Source: BOG-1155 sp050012495
GTDB lineage: Bacteria; Desulfobacterota; Syntrophorhabdia; Syntrophorhabdales; WCHB1-27
Direction of reading: 5' to 3'
DNA length: 64,000 bases
Assembly (NCBI GenBank): GCA_050012495.1
Contig: JBEKHB010000001.1
Coordinates: forward strand, 1 to 64,000
The number at the start of each line of letters is the position of its first letter. The first letter of the stretch is position 1. The position numbers were made by a program, and so were the translations under genes. Under the pieces are notes generated by a model, which saw only the letters and a program-made list of their open reading frames with translations, made no database searches and was not told the DNA's origin. Below, in pieces: positions 8,258 through 17,519 of this stretch.

Positions 8258-8422
8258 CTACACCTTGAAGTTCTGAACAGCCCCCTCCAAACGTCTCGAC
8301 AGGTCGGAAAGGCCCTGATGGTATTGATCATAGCGGCTATTTCCGTCGTGGAGATGGAGGTCCTCTCTGCGAGTTTTCAACAGGCTGTTAAGTGTTGACC
8401 CGCAGTATCCGACAATATTGTA
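8258..8422 (-). pseudogene. Possible remnant of a chemoreceptor C-terminus
   Basis: A 54-codon open stretch on the minus strand ends in LSDLSRRLEGAVQNFKV followed by a stop at 8258-8260. The tail resembles the short hydrophobic-basic C-terminal ends of methyl-accepting chemotaxis proteins, and it lies beside the CheV-like gene. An in-frame stop at 8423-8425 cuts it off and there is no start codon with a ribosome site. The open length is short enough to arise by chance, so this is a weak call. Confidence 0.18.
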
Positions 8423-8473
8423 TCACGCAGGTCCGGCCGGAAGAGAGCGTGAGAAAAAACATAAGAGGAGATT

Positions 8474-9475
8474 ATGGGAACAATCGGTTCAGGCATCCTT
8501 CTTGAAACAGGGACGAATGAAGTGGAGATCCTGGAACTGTTCATCGACGAGGGCGGGTACACGGGATATTATGGGGTTAACGTCGCGAAGGTTCTCGAGA
8601 TCATCACGATGCCGGCGGAGGTCATGCGTCCTCCCCATTTGAGAGGCTCCTTTGTGGCAGGGATTTTTAACCATCGCGACAGATTGGTTGTCCTCATAGA
8701 TCTGGCCGCATGGCTGGGAAGGACGCGGGCGGAGAACATGCAGCCGAAGGTCCTGATCACGGAGTTCAACGGTATCGTGACTGCCTTCCTTGTATCGGGC
8801 GTGACGAGAATACACCGGGCCACATGGAGCGACATCAAGCCTCTTGACGGCTACACGGAGGACTTGAGCAATTCCGTGACCGGTGTAATAACGTTGAATG
8901 GGAGACTCGTCTTTCTCCTGGACCTGGAAAAGGCGATCAGCGATGTCGACCCCCGGTTGGCGATATCCGCTTCCCGGACGATTGCGAATACGGTCACCGG
9001 CGACTACAAACCCATCCACATATTGCACGCGGATGATTCCCTCGTCATCCGAAAGACAGTCAAACAGCGGTTGGAGGAGAATCGCATCTTCGCGGTCGAG
9101 TCCGTGGCGAACGGCGACGAAGCCTGGTCGCACCTGGCTGAGGTGAAGAAAAAATGCGGCGCCAATGGGGAGACGCTGAGCACGTATGTCGATGTAGTCC
9201 TGACCGATATCGAAATGCCCGGGATGGACGGATACCGTCTCTGCAAACTGATAAAGGATGACCCGGAGCTCAAGTCGATGCCGGTCATCCTCTTCTCCTC
9301 TTTGATCACGGAAAAGCTGCTGCATAAGGGAGCGGCGGTAGGGGCTGACGGACAATTCTCGAAGCCGGACCTGACGTTGATGCGGTTCATAAAGGAAGCG
9401 GTGGAGAAGAGAAGAGCGGCCGAGCAACCCGAAGGCTCTCGATTGGAGAGGGGTGGGGTCGGTCAGCCGGGTTGA
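8474..9475 (+). CDS. cheV: CheV-like chemotaxis coupling protein (CheW + receiver)
   Basis: The 333-residue protein has an N-terminal CheW domain (residues about 15-165; YGVNVAKVLEII, GIFNHRDRLVVLIDL, GVITLNGRLVFLLDLEKA) and a C-terminal receiver domain (about 180-310; HADDS, the phospho-acceptor Asp in VVLTDIEMPGMDGY, LFSSL, KPDL). CheV proteins couple receptors to CheA and are tuned by phosphorylation of the receiver. AAGAGGAG precedes the ATG. No cheA or intact receptor gene is in the window, so its partners are elsewhere. The C-terminal ~25 residues after the receiver are rich in Glu/Arg/Gly and probably disordered. Confidence 0.93.
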   Translation: MGTIGSGILLETGTNEVEILELFIDEGGYTGYYGVNVAKVLEIITMPAEVMRPPHLRGSFVAGIFNHRDRLVVLIDLAAWLGRTRAENMQPKVLITEFNGIVTAFLVSGVTRIHRATWSDIKPLDGYTEDLSNSVTGVITLNGRLVFLLDLEKAISDVDPRLAISASRTIANTVTGDYKPIHILHADDSLVIRKTVKQRLEENRIFAVESVANGDEAWSHLAEVKKKCGANGETLSTYVDVVLTDIEMPGMDGYRLCKLIKDDPELKSMPVILFSSLITEKLLHKGAAVGADGQFSKPDLTLMRFIKEAVEKRRAAEQPEGSRLERGGVGQPG

Positions 9476-9560
9476 CGAGGCGGAAACAAGGCGGTTCCTA
9501 CACGGTGTTCCCACTGATACCGAGTTGCATTCAAAGGCACATCGAGGTTCCTTCCCTCCA

Positions 9561-10400
9561 TCACGCGACCCCCAGAAGCTCGCCGATCCTCTTTGTTTCC
9601 GCCTCGATCCGGCCCGCCTCCTCCCTGAGGATAAAAGCCTCGGGGCCGAGGTCCGCAGGCGAGTTGTCGATGAACCTGTCCGCCTTCATGACGAGGTCGA
9701 CCAGGGCCGTCGGGTTCTCCAGCCTCCCGTGGTGCGTCTTGATGACCTCGGAGAATTCCTCGGGGAACCTCCACTTCACGGACATGAAGTGGCCTATCTC
9801 CTGGTGGTCGATGCCAAAGGCCTCCCTCTCGAGGGAGGCGATGTCCCTCCCCTTGTCCCGCGCCTCCTCGGCGAGTTCGCGGTACCGGTCGCCGTACATC
9901 AAAAGGGGCACCTTGCCTATGTCGTGGAGGATAGAGACAGTAAAGACCTTCTCCCGGTCCTCGGTCAACGTCTTTCCGGCGAGGATCTTCGCCGCGCAGG
10001 CGACGGAAAGCGTGTGTATCCAGTGGGCTGTGAGGTCGGCCTGGCTCAGCTTCCACTGGTGCAGCATCTCCTTGAGGAAGACGACGACGCACATAACAAT
10101 CCTCTTTATCTCGTCGAAGCCTATGGCCGCCATGGCCTTTTCCAGGTTGACTATGCGCGTCCCCCTGCCGAAGTAGGCAGAGTTGGCGATGCTGATGACT
10201 TTCGAGGAAATTGCCTGATCGTACTTGACGATGCCGAAGAGCCGGCTGAACGACGAATTGTCATCCGCCAGTACCCGGAACACCTCGTCGATAATCGCGT
10301 TCAGGGTAGGCAGGACTTTTAACGCCTCCGCCTTTTCGAGAAGGTCCTCCCTTGGTGATAAGGTCTGCACGTGACCGGTCTTTCCGTCCGTAAGATTCAA
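9561..10400 (-). CDS. HDOD domain signalling protein
   Basis: A 279-residue HDOD protein. The fold is shown by LPTLNAIIDEVFRVLADDNSS near the N terminus, KVISIANSAYF, the partly conserved HD-like motif SILHDIGKVPLLM, and IDHQEIGHFMSVKWRFPE. HDOD domains are degenerate relatives of the HD phosphohydrolases and usually act in regulation (c-di-GMP, chemotaxis, stress), not catalysis. The start is a TTG at 10398-10400 with GGGAGG six bases upstream. It converges with the CheV-like gene. No output domain is fused. Confidence 0.9.
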   Translation of the reverse strand: MNLTDGKTGHVQTLSPREDLLEKAEALKVLPTLNAIIDEVFRVLADDNSSFSRLFGIVKYDQAISSKVISIANSAYFGRGTRIVNLEKAMAAIGFDEIKRIVMCVVVFLKEMLHQWKLSQADLTAHWIHTLSVACAAKILAGKTLTEDREKVFTVSILHDIGKVPLLMYGDRYRELAEEARDKGRDIASLEREAFGIDHQEIGHFMSVKWRFPEEFSEVIKTHHGRLENPTALVDLVMKADRFIDNSPADLGPEAFILREEAGRIEAETKRIGELLGVA

Positions 10401-10856
10401 TCCGGCCTCCCGGATAGAGACACTGTCGCTTTTTATCAGCCGTTCTTACGGGAATCGTGACAAACAAGTGGTGGGCGGCTTTCTGCGTGTGCTGCCGATG
10501 AAGATACGGCTCAGACCTTTTTTTTCTTCGCCGGCCCGTCGCTTGCTTTTATCCGACAACAAAGACAGTCACGTTCAGTATCCATGCCTTTATCGAGAAC
10601 TTCTGCATATCCACGGAAATTGCAGAAAAGCTTCGCATATCCACTCAAATCTACTTTCTAGCTGTCCTCCCCGTCCCCCCGGCTTTGCCTGCCCACTATA
10701 TACCACTTAAAACAGACCCGTGCAACAAAAAAACAAACCGCTTCTTGTCACCCCTGGTTGTCACTTTGACAGCGAAACAAGAATAGTGGAAAACTTGAGA
10801 AATTCACCCAGCCGCCTACCCCCGCTCCCCTGCCAACACGAAAGCATAATGTACTA
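10401..10856 (-). promoter_or_regulatory. Long upstream region of the HDOD gene with short direct repeats
   Basis: About 450 gene-free bases between the HDOD start and the tRNA promoter. The word GCATATCCAC occurs at 10605-10614 and again at 10635-10644, exactly 30 bases apart, and a related AGTATCCA lies at 10577-10584. Regularly spaced direct repeats like these can be operator sites on one face of the helix, but three short words are weak evidence. I see no open reading frame I trust here. Confidence 0.25.
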
Positions 10857-10884
10857 CAGTTTTACTACGGTTTTGGTGTATACT
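10857..10884 (+). promoter_or_regulatory. Probable tRNA promoter
   Basis: A near-consensus -10 box TATACT (10879-10884) ends 13 bases before the first base of the tRNA. The -35 region (CAGTTT at 10857-10862, 16-base spacer) is poor. Position and -10 quality support it as the tRNA-Arg promoter. Confidence 0.5.
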
Positions 10885-10897
10885 CTTGGAAATCGTT

Positions 10898-10971
<74 letters not shown>

Positions 10972-11102
10972 CTTAAGAAATCTCACTTGTCCCATTCATT
11001 TTTGTGGGGTCCGGCTACGGGGCTGAACACGAAGGTCCGCCTATAAAGACGCTAACGGATGCGGCAGCCTGTGAGGCGAATCACATGAGGAGAGGCGTCA
11101 CC

Positions 11103-11681
11103 ATGAAACTGAATGCGATACTCTCTGCTCTCTTTCTTGCCTTCATCACATTACTTTTTTCCGGTGCGTCGTACGGCTTCAAACAGGCAGACCTCGACAA
11201 CCTCCTGGCAACGAGACAGTGTGCCTTTTGCGACCTCAAGGCTGCCCGGCTCGCCGACGTGAGCCTACCCGGCACCAGACTTTCCGGCACCATCCTGTCC
11301 GACGCGGAGCTAACAGGCGCCGACCTCTCGCAAGGCAACTTGCGAAATGCCATGTTTGCGCGGGCAAACCTGTCGTGGGCAAACCTGTCGGGCGCTGATC
11401 TTTCCCGCGCTAACCTCTCCCACGCCCGGCTCTTGCACGCCAATCTCTCACACGCCAAACTGATAGGCGCCGACCTCCCCAATGCCGATTTATCCGACGC
11501 TGACCTCTCGGACGCCGATTTGTCCCGGGCCGACCTCTTCGGCGCAGACCTTTCGCGGGCAAACCTCTCCGGCGCGATCTTGGCGGGCGCCCACTGGCCG
11601 GACGGGACAAAGTGCTCCGACGACTCGATAGCAAAATGCACCAAGGCACCACCGCCGCCGCCCACGGGAGGTATGTTCTGA
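11103..11681 (+). CDS. Secreted pentapeptide-repeat protein
   Basis: A 192-residue protein with a signal peptide (MKLNAILSALFLAFITLLFSG, probable cut near SYG) followed by about 20 pentapeptide units of the A(D/N)LSx type, e.g. GADLS, RANLS, HANLS, DADLS. Such repeats build a right-handed quadrilateral beta helix. The region before the repeats has a CAFCDLK pair of Cys. The ATG at 11103 has AGGAGAGG seven bases upstream and starts the signal peptide, so the longer in-frame start at 11004 is rejected. Function is unknown; secreted pentapeptide proteins are usually structural or binding modules. The tail ends in a Pro-rich segment. Confidence 0.88.
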   Translation: MKLNAILSALFLAFITLLFSGASYGFKQADLDNLLATRQCAFCDLKAARLADVSLPGTRLSGTILSDAELTGADLSQGNLRNAMFARANLSWANLSGADLSRANLSHARLLHANLSHAKLIGADLPNADLSDADLSDADLSRADLFGADLSRANLSGAILAGAHWPDGTKCSDDSIAKCTKAPPPPPTGGMF

Positions 11682-11697
11682 TTCTTCTGTGCGTTAC

Positions 11698-13233
11698 TTA
11701 AGGCCGGCTCCGCGTCTTTCGCACCTTGGCGGTGCGGCTTTCCCCTTTTCCGGCCTTATGAGGCACGCGCCGGTCAGCCTTATGGACGGCGTGTTTTGCA
11801 AGGGCGGGCTTCGCGTCCAGGGAAATACGGTGTCTTTTCGCACTCTTCAGAGTAACGATATCATTTTCATCATCCGCCGAAAATGCGATCTTCTCGCGAT
11901 TCCCATTACCGGCGGCCCTGGCATCGACGCCGGCATCCCGTTTTCCGGGAGCAAACCGCGGGATGTAGAGGACTTGTCCCCTTGCAAAAGCCAGGTGATC
12001 TCCACCTTCATTCACGAGCATGAGGTCTGAGCGCGAAACCTGGTAGCGCTTCAGGATGCCCGCGAGGGAATTCCCCTTCTTCACCTGGTATTTCACCACC
12101 CCCACCACCTGCCCGCCACTTTCCAGCTCTGCTTCGAGTCTCTCGCTGACCGCATCAGGACTGTCGATTCCAGGAACCGTAATCTGGTACTCCTTCCGAT
12201 TGGGCGGCGTAATACCTCTTACAATTTCGGGGTTAAGCGCCTTTATTTCACCGACATCCAGGGACAGGGTGCGGGCGATTCTTCCGAGGGCCACGCCGCC
12301 GGGAACTCCGACTTTCATCAACTCGTAGACAGGGGGATGACCGGTATCGGCAAAGCCGTACTTTTCCGGATCTTTCGCAATGAGCGCGGCAGCGATCAAT
12401 TGAGGGACATATTCCTGAGTTTCTTTCGGCAATGTCTTATATTCCCTCAGCTTCCAGAAGTCCTTCGTGTCGTGTCTCTCGATGGCCCTCTCCACTCTGT
12501 GTTCTCCGGCGTTGTAGCCGGCCGCGGCGAGATACCAACACCCGAACCGGTCAAAAAGCTCTTTCAGATACCGGCCTGCCGCCGCTGTCGATTTCTCGAG
12601 GTCGCACCGCTCGTCCACCCAGAAATCCACCTTGAGGCCGTATCGCGCACCGGTCTCATGGATAAACTGCCAGGGTCCCCTTGCTTTCGCGGGCGAATAG
12701 GCCTTCATGTTGAAGCCGCTCTCTATCATCGCAAGATACACGAGGTCCTCGGGAAGCCCGTTTTTCTTGAGGATGGCCCTGATCGTCGGCACATACCTCT
12801 TTGCGCGCTCGAGCCAGCGCGCAAAGACTTTGCGCCCGGTCCCCGTAAAATACTTTATGTAGAGGTTGACCGCGTCATTCAGGACAATGGGTATGTCGAA
12901 ACCATCGGAGACGCTCGAGGCGGCGAGGGATTTCCGTATTGTCTCAAGAATCCTGCTTTCTTCTTCAGTAAGCTCGTTCTTTCGATACAACGCATCCTCG
13001 CCAACGTCTTCCCTGCCCTCATTCTCGAAGGTCCGGATCCACGGCGCCCGGGAAAAGAGAGGGCTATCGGGAAGCGCATCCTGAGCATCCTCGCCCTGCC
13101 CGTTTCCATAACCGGCCGGGCAAGACCCTCCCACGGCCGGCCGGTCTCCCTCATCCTGCAGAGAGAGTGCCTGAGAACAATTCAACAGAAAAAGGGAAGC
13201 GACCATGAGGGCAATAAACACGGGCCTTAGCAT
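11698..13233 (-). CDS. mltD: MltD-like membrane-bound lytic transglycosylase (SLT + LysM)
   Basis: Start at ATG 13233 gives 511 residues beginning with a signal sequence (MLRPVFIALMVASLFLLNCS, possibly a lipoprotein at Cys 17). A soluble lytic transglycosylase domain spans about 145-270: the catalytic Glu is in AMIESGFN (about 171), followed by YSPAKARGPWQF and AAAGYNAG. Downstream are a degenerate LysM-like segment (VALGRIARTLSLDVGEIKALNP) and one clear LysM (YQVKKGNSLAGILKRYQVS). It would cut peptidoglycan glycan strands and bind the wall through LysM. The C-terminal 70 residues are basic and low in complexity. The last bases run close to the pentapeptide gene, which converges. Confidence 0.92.
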   Translation of the reverse strand: MLRPVFIALMVASLFLLNCSQALSLQDEGDRPAVGGSCPAGYGNGQGEDAQDALPDSPLFSRAPWIRTFENEGREDVGEDALYRKNELTEEESRILETIRKSLAASSVSDGFDIPIVLNDAVNLYIKYFTGTGRKVFARWLERAKRYVPTIRAILKKNGLPEDLVYLAMIESGFNMKAYSPAKARGPWQFIHETGARYGLKVDFWVDERCDLEKSTAAAGRYLKELFDRFGCWYLAAAGYNAGEHRVERAIERHDTKDFWKLREYKTLPKETQEYVPQLIAAALIAKDPEKYGFADTGHPPVYELMKVGVPGGVALGRIARTLSLDVGEIKALNPEIVRGITPPNRKEYQITVPGIDSPDAVSERLEAELESGGQVVGVVKYQVKKGNSLAGILKRYQVSRSDLMLVNEGGDHLAFARGQVLYIPRFAPGKRDAGVDARAAGNGNREKIAFSADDENDIVTLKSAKRHRISLDAKPALAKHAVHKADRRVPHKAGKGESRTAKVRKTRSRP

Positions 13234-13403
13234 ATCGCATCGAGGATACCAGATGAGGCCTGATGCGTCAAGAAAAAATGGCCGGCCGTAAGAGGCAGGA
13301 CCACCTCGAATCTGCTCCCCTGGGAGGCGGGCCAAAAAAAGGGGGCGGGAGAGACATCCCGACCCCTTGGCTATCATCGCCGCTTCGGCCTCTTGAGCTA
13401 CGT

Positions 13404-13862
13404 TTACACCGGCCTTTCCCCCACCGTGATTTCACCACCCACCCGTGCCTGACCATGCCGGATAGGGCGAGACAAAGAAGAGGTCGGCTCCGGGGATGAA
13501 GGCGCGGGCTCCCGCATCATAAACACAACGAGGGCAAACGCCAGCAACAGAGAGACAATGATTATGGCTGCCCACGGCAATTCCTGTGGCTTCCTGCTGT
13601 TCCGTCTTACGGCCATCGCACCATGCCCGTCCATCTTTTTGACACGTAGTATGCCCCTCCACCCGCAATCAAGACACCTGTACGCCTTTTTGTCGAAATG
13701 CTTCATGATGCGCTCTCTCAGGTTTCTCGTCCGGCTCCGCTTTACGCGGGTGGAGCTGCAGCGTGGACACACAGTTTTCGTCTTGTCCTCCCATGAGGCA
13801 TGACGAAGCCGATGTGGCTTTTTGTGCCCCTTATCGTTTTCCCACATATTGCGCCGGTACAT
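13404..13862 (-). CDS. Zinc-ribbon membrane protein, unknown function
   Basis: 152 residues with a zinc ribbon (CPRC at about 32-35 and CLDC at about 58-61, ending CLDCGWRG) and one transmembrane helix (WAAIIIVSLLLAFALVVFMM, about 95-115), followed by a Pro/Ser-rich periplasmic tail. The basic segment between the two Cys pairs could touch nucleic acid or phospholipid. The gene overlaps the upstream small gene by 32 bases; an internal ATG at 13847 would reduce this. Comparable ribbon-TM proteins are common near polysaccharide genes but have no assigned role. Confidence 0.6.
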   Translation of the reverse strand: MYRRNMWENDKGHKKPHRLRHASWEDKTKTVCPRCSSTRVKRSRTRNLRERIMKHFDKKAYRCLDCGWRGILRVKKMDGHGAMAVRRNSRKPQELPWAAIIIVSLLLAFALVVFMMREPAPSSPEPTSSLSRPIRHGQARVGGEITVGERPV

Positions 13863-14310
13863 TCTTGCCGTGCGCTGTCAGAAGATCCCGATATCCTTGC
13901 ACCGTCCAGGAGAAAATCTCACCTTTTGGCCTGAAGGTAGGCTCCTTGTGCAGCCCTCCCCATTCTCCGACCCATAGCCAGCTATCCCCTGCCCTCACCC
14001 TTGCCTGGCAGTGACTCTTCCAGACAAAGGCGCCCCACAGGAGCCCGTCGAGACAAAGCATGTAGCAGGCCACTCTAGTTTGATACCCTTCCGCGGCATA
14101 TTGTTCTGCGTCGATAATTGCCTTCTCACGGCACGTAGAGCATGAGGGAGCCACGACGAGAACGAGAAATAGCAAAACCGATATCCAATTTGGCTTTTTG
14201 CGAGAAGGCCGGGGGCCACGGTCACGATGTGCGCCCCCGCCTCGAGCCACTCGATCACGTGTATTATTTCCCTGGTTGAGCCGACGATTATTTTCGACTT
14301 GAGGCCGCAT
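13831..14310 (-). CDS. Small membrane or lipoprotein, possible transglutaminase-like fold
   Basis: 159 residues: a basic, low-complexity N terminus, one hydrophobic segment (WISVLLFLVLVVAPSC), then about 100 residues with CREKAIIDAEQYAAEGYQTRV, SHCQARVRAGDSWLWVGEWGG. The order Cys, GY-x-TR-V, H-C-Q-A-R-V, SWLWV recalls transglutaminase-like domains, where Cys and His are catalytic, but the match is by eye and partial. The Cys in APSCSTC could also be a lipobox. It overlaps the dehydratase gene upstream by 23 bases and the zinc-ribbon gene downstream by 32, so the three are likely co-transcribed. It may be a real but poorly conserved gene. Confidence 0.5.
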   Translation of the reverse strand: MRPQVENNRRLNQGNNTRDRVARGGGAHRDRGPRPSRKKPNWISVLLFLVLVVAPSCSTCREKAIIDAEQYAAEGYQTRVACYMLCLDGLLWGAFVWKSHCQARVRAGDSWLWVGEWGGLHKEPTFRPKGEIFSWTVQGYRDLLTAHGKNVPAQYVGKR

Positions 14311-16219
14311 CGGTCGAGATGTTTCCGCCTATCCGGACAGATGTACCGATGACCTCCCGGTAGGGCGTATATTCGGGAATCATCCGTTGGAGCTCTTCTT
14401 TGATTCCCCGGGAGTTGCCCGACATGGCAAGCTGTACGAGGGCTTTGACGCTGTCACGCAACGGCTTCATCGAGTACCCGTTCCGAGATCGCAGAATCAT
14501 GATTTTGTCGTGGCTGGTCGGCATGAAATCCTCGCCTTCGGTCGCCAACTCCTCGAAAAGCTTCTCACCAGGCCGCAAACCAATGTAGTTAATCTCGATG
14601 TCCTCATCCGGCTTGAATCCGGAAAGTGCTATCATTTCGCGAGCAACGTCGTCAATTCTCAAAGCAGCGCCCATTTTCAAGACGAATATTTCTCCCCCTT
14701 TTCCAATAGCTCCTGCCTGGAGGATCAGGCGGCAGGCTTCGGGTATTGTCATGAAGTAGCGCTTCATGTCTTTGTGGGTGACCGTCACCGGTCCACCCTG
14801 GGCGATCTGCTTCTTGAAGAGAGGGACCACACTTCCCACGCTCCCGATGACGTTGCCGAACCTCACCGCCATAAAGCGGCAGTGGTTTTCCGCGGAATAG
14901 GCCTGGGCAAGAAGCTCCGTGAGCCTCTTTGACGCGCCCATCACGTTTGAGGGCCGCACTGCCTTGTCGGTGGATGCCACAACGCACTGTTCCACTTTGT
15001 TCTCGATGCACAACTGAAGGAGCGTCTGCGTTGCAAGCACGTTGTTATAGACGGCCTCCCAGGGGTGAAGCTCCATCATGGGCACATGTTTGTAGGCAGC
15101 GGCATGAAACACGACCTGGGGGCGGGTCCCGTCGAAATACCTCTGCATCAGGGACCTGTTCTGAAGCGCGGCAAGAACCGGAGTGATGGCGATAGAGGGA
15201 AAAGCCGCTTTCAGCTCCATATCTATGTCGAAAAGGCCCGACTCGTTCCTGTCCAGGAGGACCAGCATGGACGGCTCGAACTGGGCGATCTGCCGGCAAA
15301 GCTCGGAGCCGATGGAGCCCGCGGCGCCGGTGACCAGCGCCCTGCGGCCCGTCAGGTACCGGCCGATTTCGTTTACATCGATCTCCACCTGCTTTCTGCC
15401 GAGCAAGTCCTCGTACCGGACGTCCCGAATGGCGCTTACGCTCACCTTGCCCTCTATGAGCTCCCCGATCCCGGGAACGGTCTTAAAGGTCACGTTGGAT
15501 GTAGTGCAGAAACCGACCAATCTTCGCATCTCTGCGGCAGTGGCGGAGGGTATGGCAATAATGATCTCATCCACGCTCAAGTCTTTCACCAGGCGGCCCA
15601 TAGCGCTCACGGTCCCGAGTACGGGTACCCCGTGGATGGTCCGTTTGAACTTGGACACATTGTCGTCGACAAAACCCACCACCACATAACGAAGCCTCGG
15701 ATTATCTTTGATCTCCCGGAGAAGCTTCTCCCCTGCGCTGCCCGCGCCGATGATAACAAGCCTCTTCGTCGGCGCCCACGCGTCGCCGTTGCTATCGGTC
15801 AGGTCTCTCTCCCGCATGTAAGGGACGATAAGCCGGATGCCGAGCCTGAACCCCCCGAGGAACATGACGCTCAGGAGGAAATCGATGATAAATACACCCC
15901 GCGAAAATCCCACAAACCGGTGGACGGCCAGAATGATGAAAAGGATGGCGGCAGAACTCGCCGCGATCGCTTTAAGGAGGTTGAGGAGGTCATGTATGCC
16001 CGTATACCTCCACATCCCCCGATAGAGGTTGAAGTAAAAGAGGGCGATAAGCTTGAGGGGCAGTATCCATATCACCGTTGCGAGGAATGTATGCAATTCT
16101 CTGGATGGAAGCCTCACGTCAAACCGGACCAGATAGGCGGCAAAGTACGCCGCGACACTTAAGACGGCATCCGCCCCCACCATGAGCCAGAAATTTCGAC
16201 GCCTGGTTATGCTGAACAT
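14288..16219 (-). CDS. PglF/FlaA1-type UDP-GlcNAc 4,6-dehydratase (membrane)
   Basis: The 643-residue protein from ATG 16219 (GGAG seven bases upstream) has four N-terminal membrane helices, a CoA-binding-like Rossmann region (VIIGAGSAGEKLL), then the SDR dehydratase domain: GAAGSIGSELCRQI for NAD, HAAAYKHVPMME, and STDKAVRPSNVMGASKR, the active-site block of the FlaA1/PglF/WbpM family. It should convert a UDP-N-acetylhexosamine to the 4-keto-6-deoxy sugar. The next gene downstream of its usual pathway, a PglE homologue, lies beside it, so the product probably feeds UDP-diacetylbacillosamine. The 43 extra residues of the longer frame lack support. Confidence 0.92.
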   Translation of the reverse strand: MFSITRRRNFWLMVGADAVLSVAAYFAAYLVRFDVRLPSRELHTFLATVIWILPLKLIALFYFNLYRGMWRYTGIHDLLNLLKAIAASSAAILFIILAVHRFVGFSRGVFIIDFLLSVMFLGGFRLGIRLIVPYMRERDLTDSNGDAWAPTKRLVIIGAGSAGEKLLREIKDNPRLRYVVVGFVDDNVSKFKRTIHGVPVLGTVSAMGRLVKDLSVDEIIIAIPSATAAEMRRLVGFCTTSNVTFKTVPGIGELIEGKVSVSAIRDVRYEDLLGRKQVEIDVNEIGRYLTGRRALVTGAAGSIGSELCRQIAQFEPSMLVLLDRNESGLFDIDMELKAAFPSIAITPVLAALQNRSLMQRYFDGTRPQVVFHAAAYKHVPMMELHPWEAVYNNVLATQTLLQLCIENKVEQCVVASTDKAVRPSNVMGASKRLTELLAQAYSAENHCRFMAVRFGNVIGSVGSVVPLFKKQIAQGGPVTVTHKDMKRYFMTIPEACRLILQAGAIGKGGEIFVLKMGAALRIDDVAREMIALSGFKPDEDIEINYIGLRPGEKLFEELATEGEDFMPTSHDKIMILRSRNGYSMKPLRDSVKALVQLAMSGNSRGIKEELQRMIPEYTPYREVIGTSVRIGGNISTDAASSRK

Positions 16220-16310
16220 CACTTCACTCCTTCGATGTGTGTGTTCCTGCGGGTTAATTTCCGGATGTCTTGACTCAGTGCGCATGCCTTCACAGGATCT
16301 TCTTTGCTGC

Positions 16311-17519
16311 TCAAAACCTGTTCGTTGTCTTGATAATTGCTGTGACAACCCGTTCCAAATCGCCTTCCGTCATCTGAGTGCCGGACGGCAAACAAAGGCC
16401 CCTGGCGAAAAGCTCTTCGCTTACCTCTCCCCCCACCAAGCGAGCTGGATATCTCTGACCCGGCTGCATCTGCTCGTGAGTCCTCCCTTTGCCCTTTGCC
16501 CTGTGGTTTACTTCGAAGACAGGCTGCATATGCATCGGTTTCCACACGGGCCGCGATTCGATATTCTCCTTTTCAAGAGTCAAACGGATGGATTCCCGGT
16601 CAACCCCGAATTCCTTCGGATCGATCAGGATAACGGTGAGCCACCTGTTCGACTTCCCATAAGGCGCTTCAGGCATGAACGTTATTCCGGGCAGATCGCC
16701 GAGGGCGTTCCGGTAGTAGTCGAAGATCTCCCGCTTTCTCCTCACCCGCTCATCGAGCACCGTCAATTGGCCCCTTCCTATGGCCGCGACAATGTTGCTC
16801 ATCCGGTAGTTGTAGCCGATCTCCGAATGTTCATAATGGGGGAATGGGTCTCTCGCCTGCTGTGAAAGAAATCGAGCTCGCTGAATAAAATCTTTGTCTT
16901 CCGATGCGAGCATTCCTCCACCGGAAGTCGTGATGATTTTATTTCCGTTGAAGGAATAGATGGACGCTGCGCCGCCTACCCCTGCAGAAGAGCCATTAAA
17001 AGTCGCCCCCAGGGCCTCTGCCGAATCGATGACGACCGGTATGCCGTAGGGCTCGCATATTTGTATGATCCTGGCCAGGTCGCAACTTTGCCCGTAGAGA
17101 TCTGTCGGCACCACCGCCTTCGGTAGGGTGCCCGTTTCCTTGCACCGGAAAAGCTCCCCGGCCAGCAAATCGGGGTCCATATTCCAGGTTGATCTATCCG
17201 AGTCGATGAAGACCGGCCGTGCCCCTCCAAAGAGAGTCGGTGTAATGCTTCCGATGAAAGTGTGGTCCGACACAAAAACCTCGTCGCCCGGCCCAACTCC
17301 CAGATTGCGCACGGCGAGATGCATCGCGGCGGTCCCGCTGGAAAGGGCGACCGCATAAGGGATGCCGATCTTCTCGGAGAACTCCCTTTCGAAGGCATCC
17401 ACCATGGGACCAAGGGGGGCGATATAGTTGCTCTCAAAGGCCTGTTTCACGAATTCGATCTCCCGGCCGGACATGTGGGGAGGGGATAGATAGATCCTCT
17501 CTTTCCCCACGTCACCCAT
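16311..17519 (-). CDS. pglE: PglE-type UDP-4-keto-6-deoxy-GlcNAc 4-aminotransferase
   Basis: A DegT/DnrJ/EryC1/StrS sugar aminotransferase of 402 residues. It shares several PglE-specific blocks: LSPPHMSGRE, SNYIAPLGPMV, the cofactor lysine in YSFNGNKIITTSGGGM (Lys 194), HYEHSEIGYNYRMSN, SNRWLT, ESRPVWKPMHMQPVF and GLCLPSGT. It should move an amino group from glutamate to C4 of the keto sugar made by the neighbouring dehydratase. The start overlaps the hexapeptide acyltransferase end by 8 bases. Together with the adjacent dehydratase and acyltransferase it fits the bacillosamine pathway. Confidence 0.9.
   Translation of the reverse strand: MGDVGKERIYLSPPHMSGREIEFVKQAFESNYIAPLGPMVDAFEREFSEKIGIPYAVALSSGTAAMHLAVRNLGVGPGDEVFVSDHTFIGSITPTLFGGARPVFIDSDRSTWNMDPDLLAGELFRCKETGTLPKAVVPTDLYGQSCDLARIIQICEPYGIPVVIDSAEALGATFNGSSAGVGGAASIYSFNGNKIITTSGGGMLASEDKDFIQRARFLSQQARDPFPHYEHSEIGYNYRMSNIVAAIGRGQLTVLDERVRRKREIFDYYRNALGDLPGITFMPEAPYGKSNRWLTVILIDPKEFGVDRESIRLTLEKENIESRPVWKPMHMQPVFEVNHRAKGKGRTHEQMQPGQRYPARLVGGEVSEELFARGLCLPSGTQMTEGDLERVVTAIIKTTNRF

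Noticed and set aside
15065..16162. 365-codon plus-strand frame opposite the dehydratase
   Set aside because: Antisense to the PglF-like gene, no recognisable protein.
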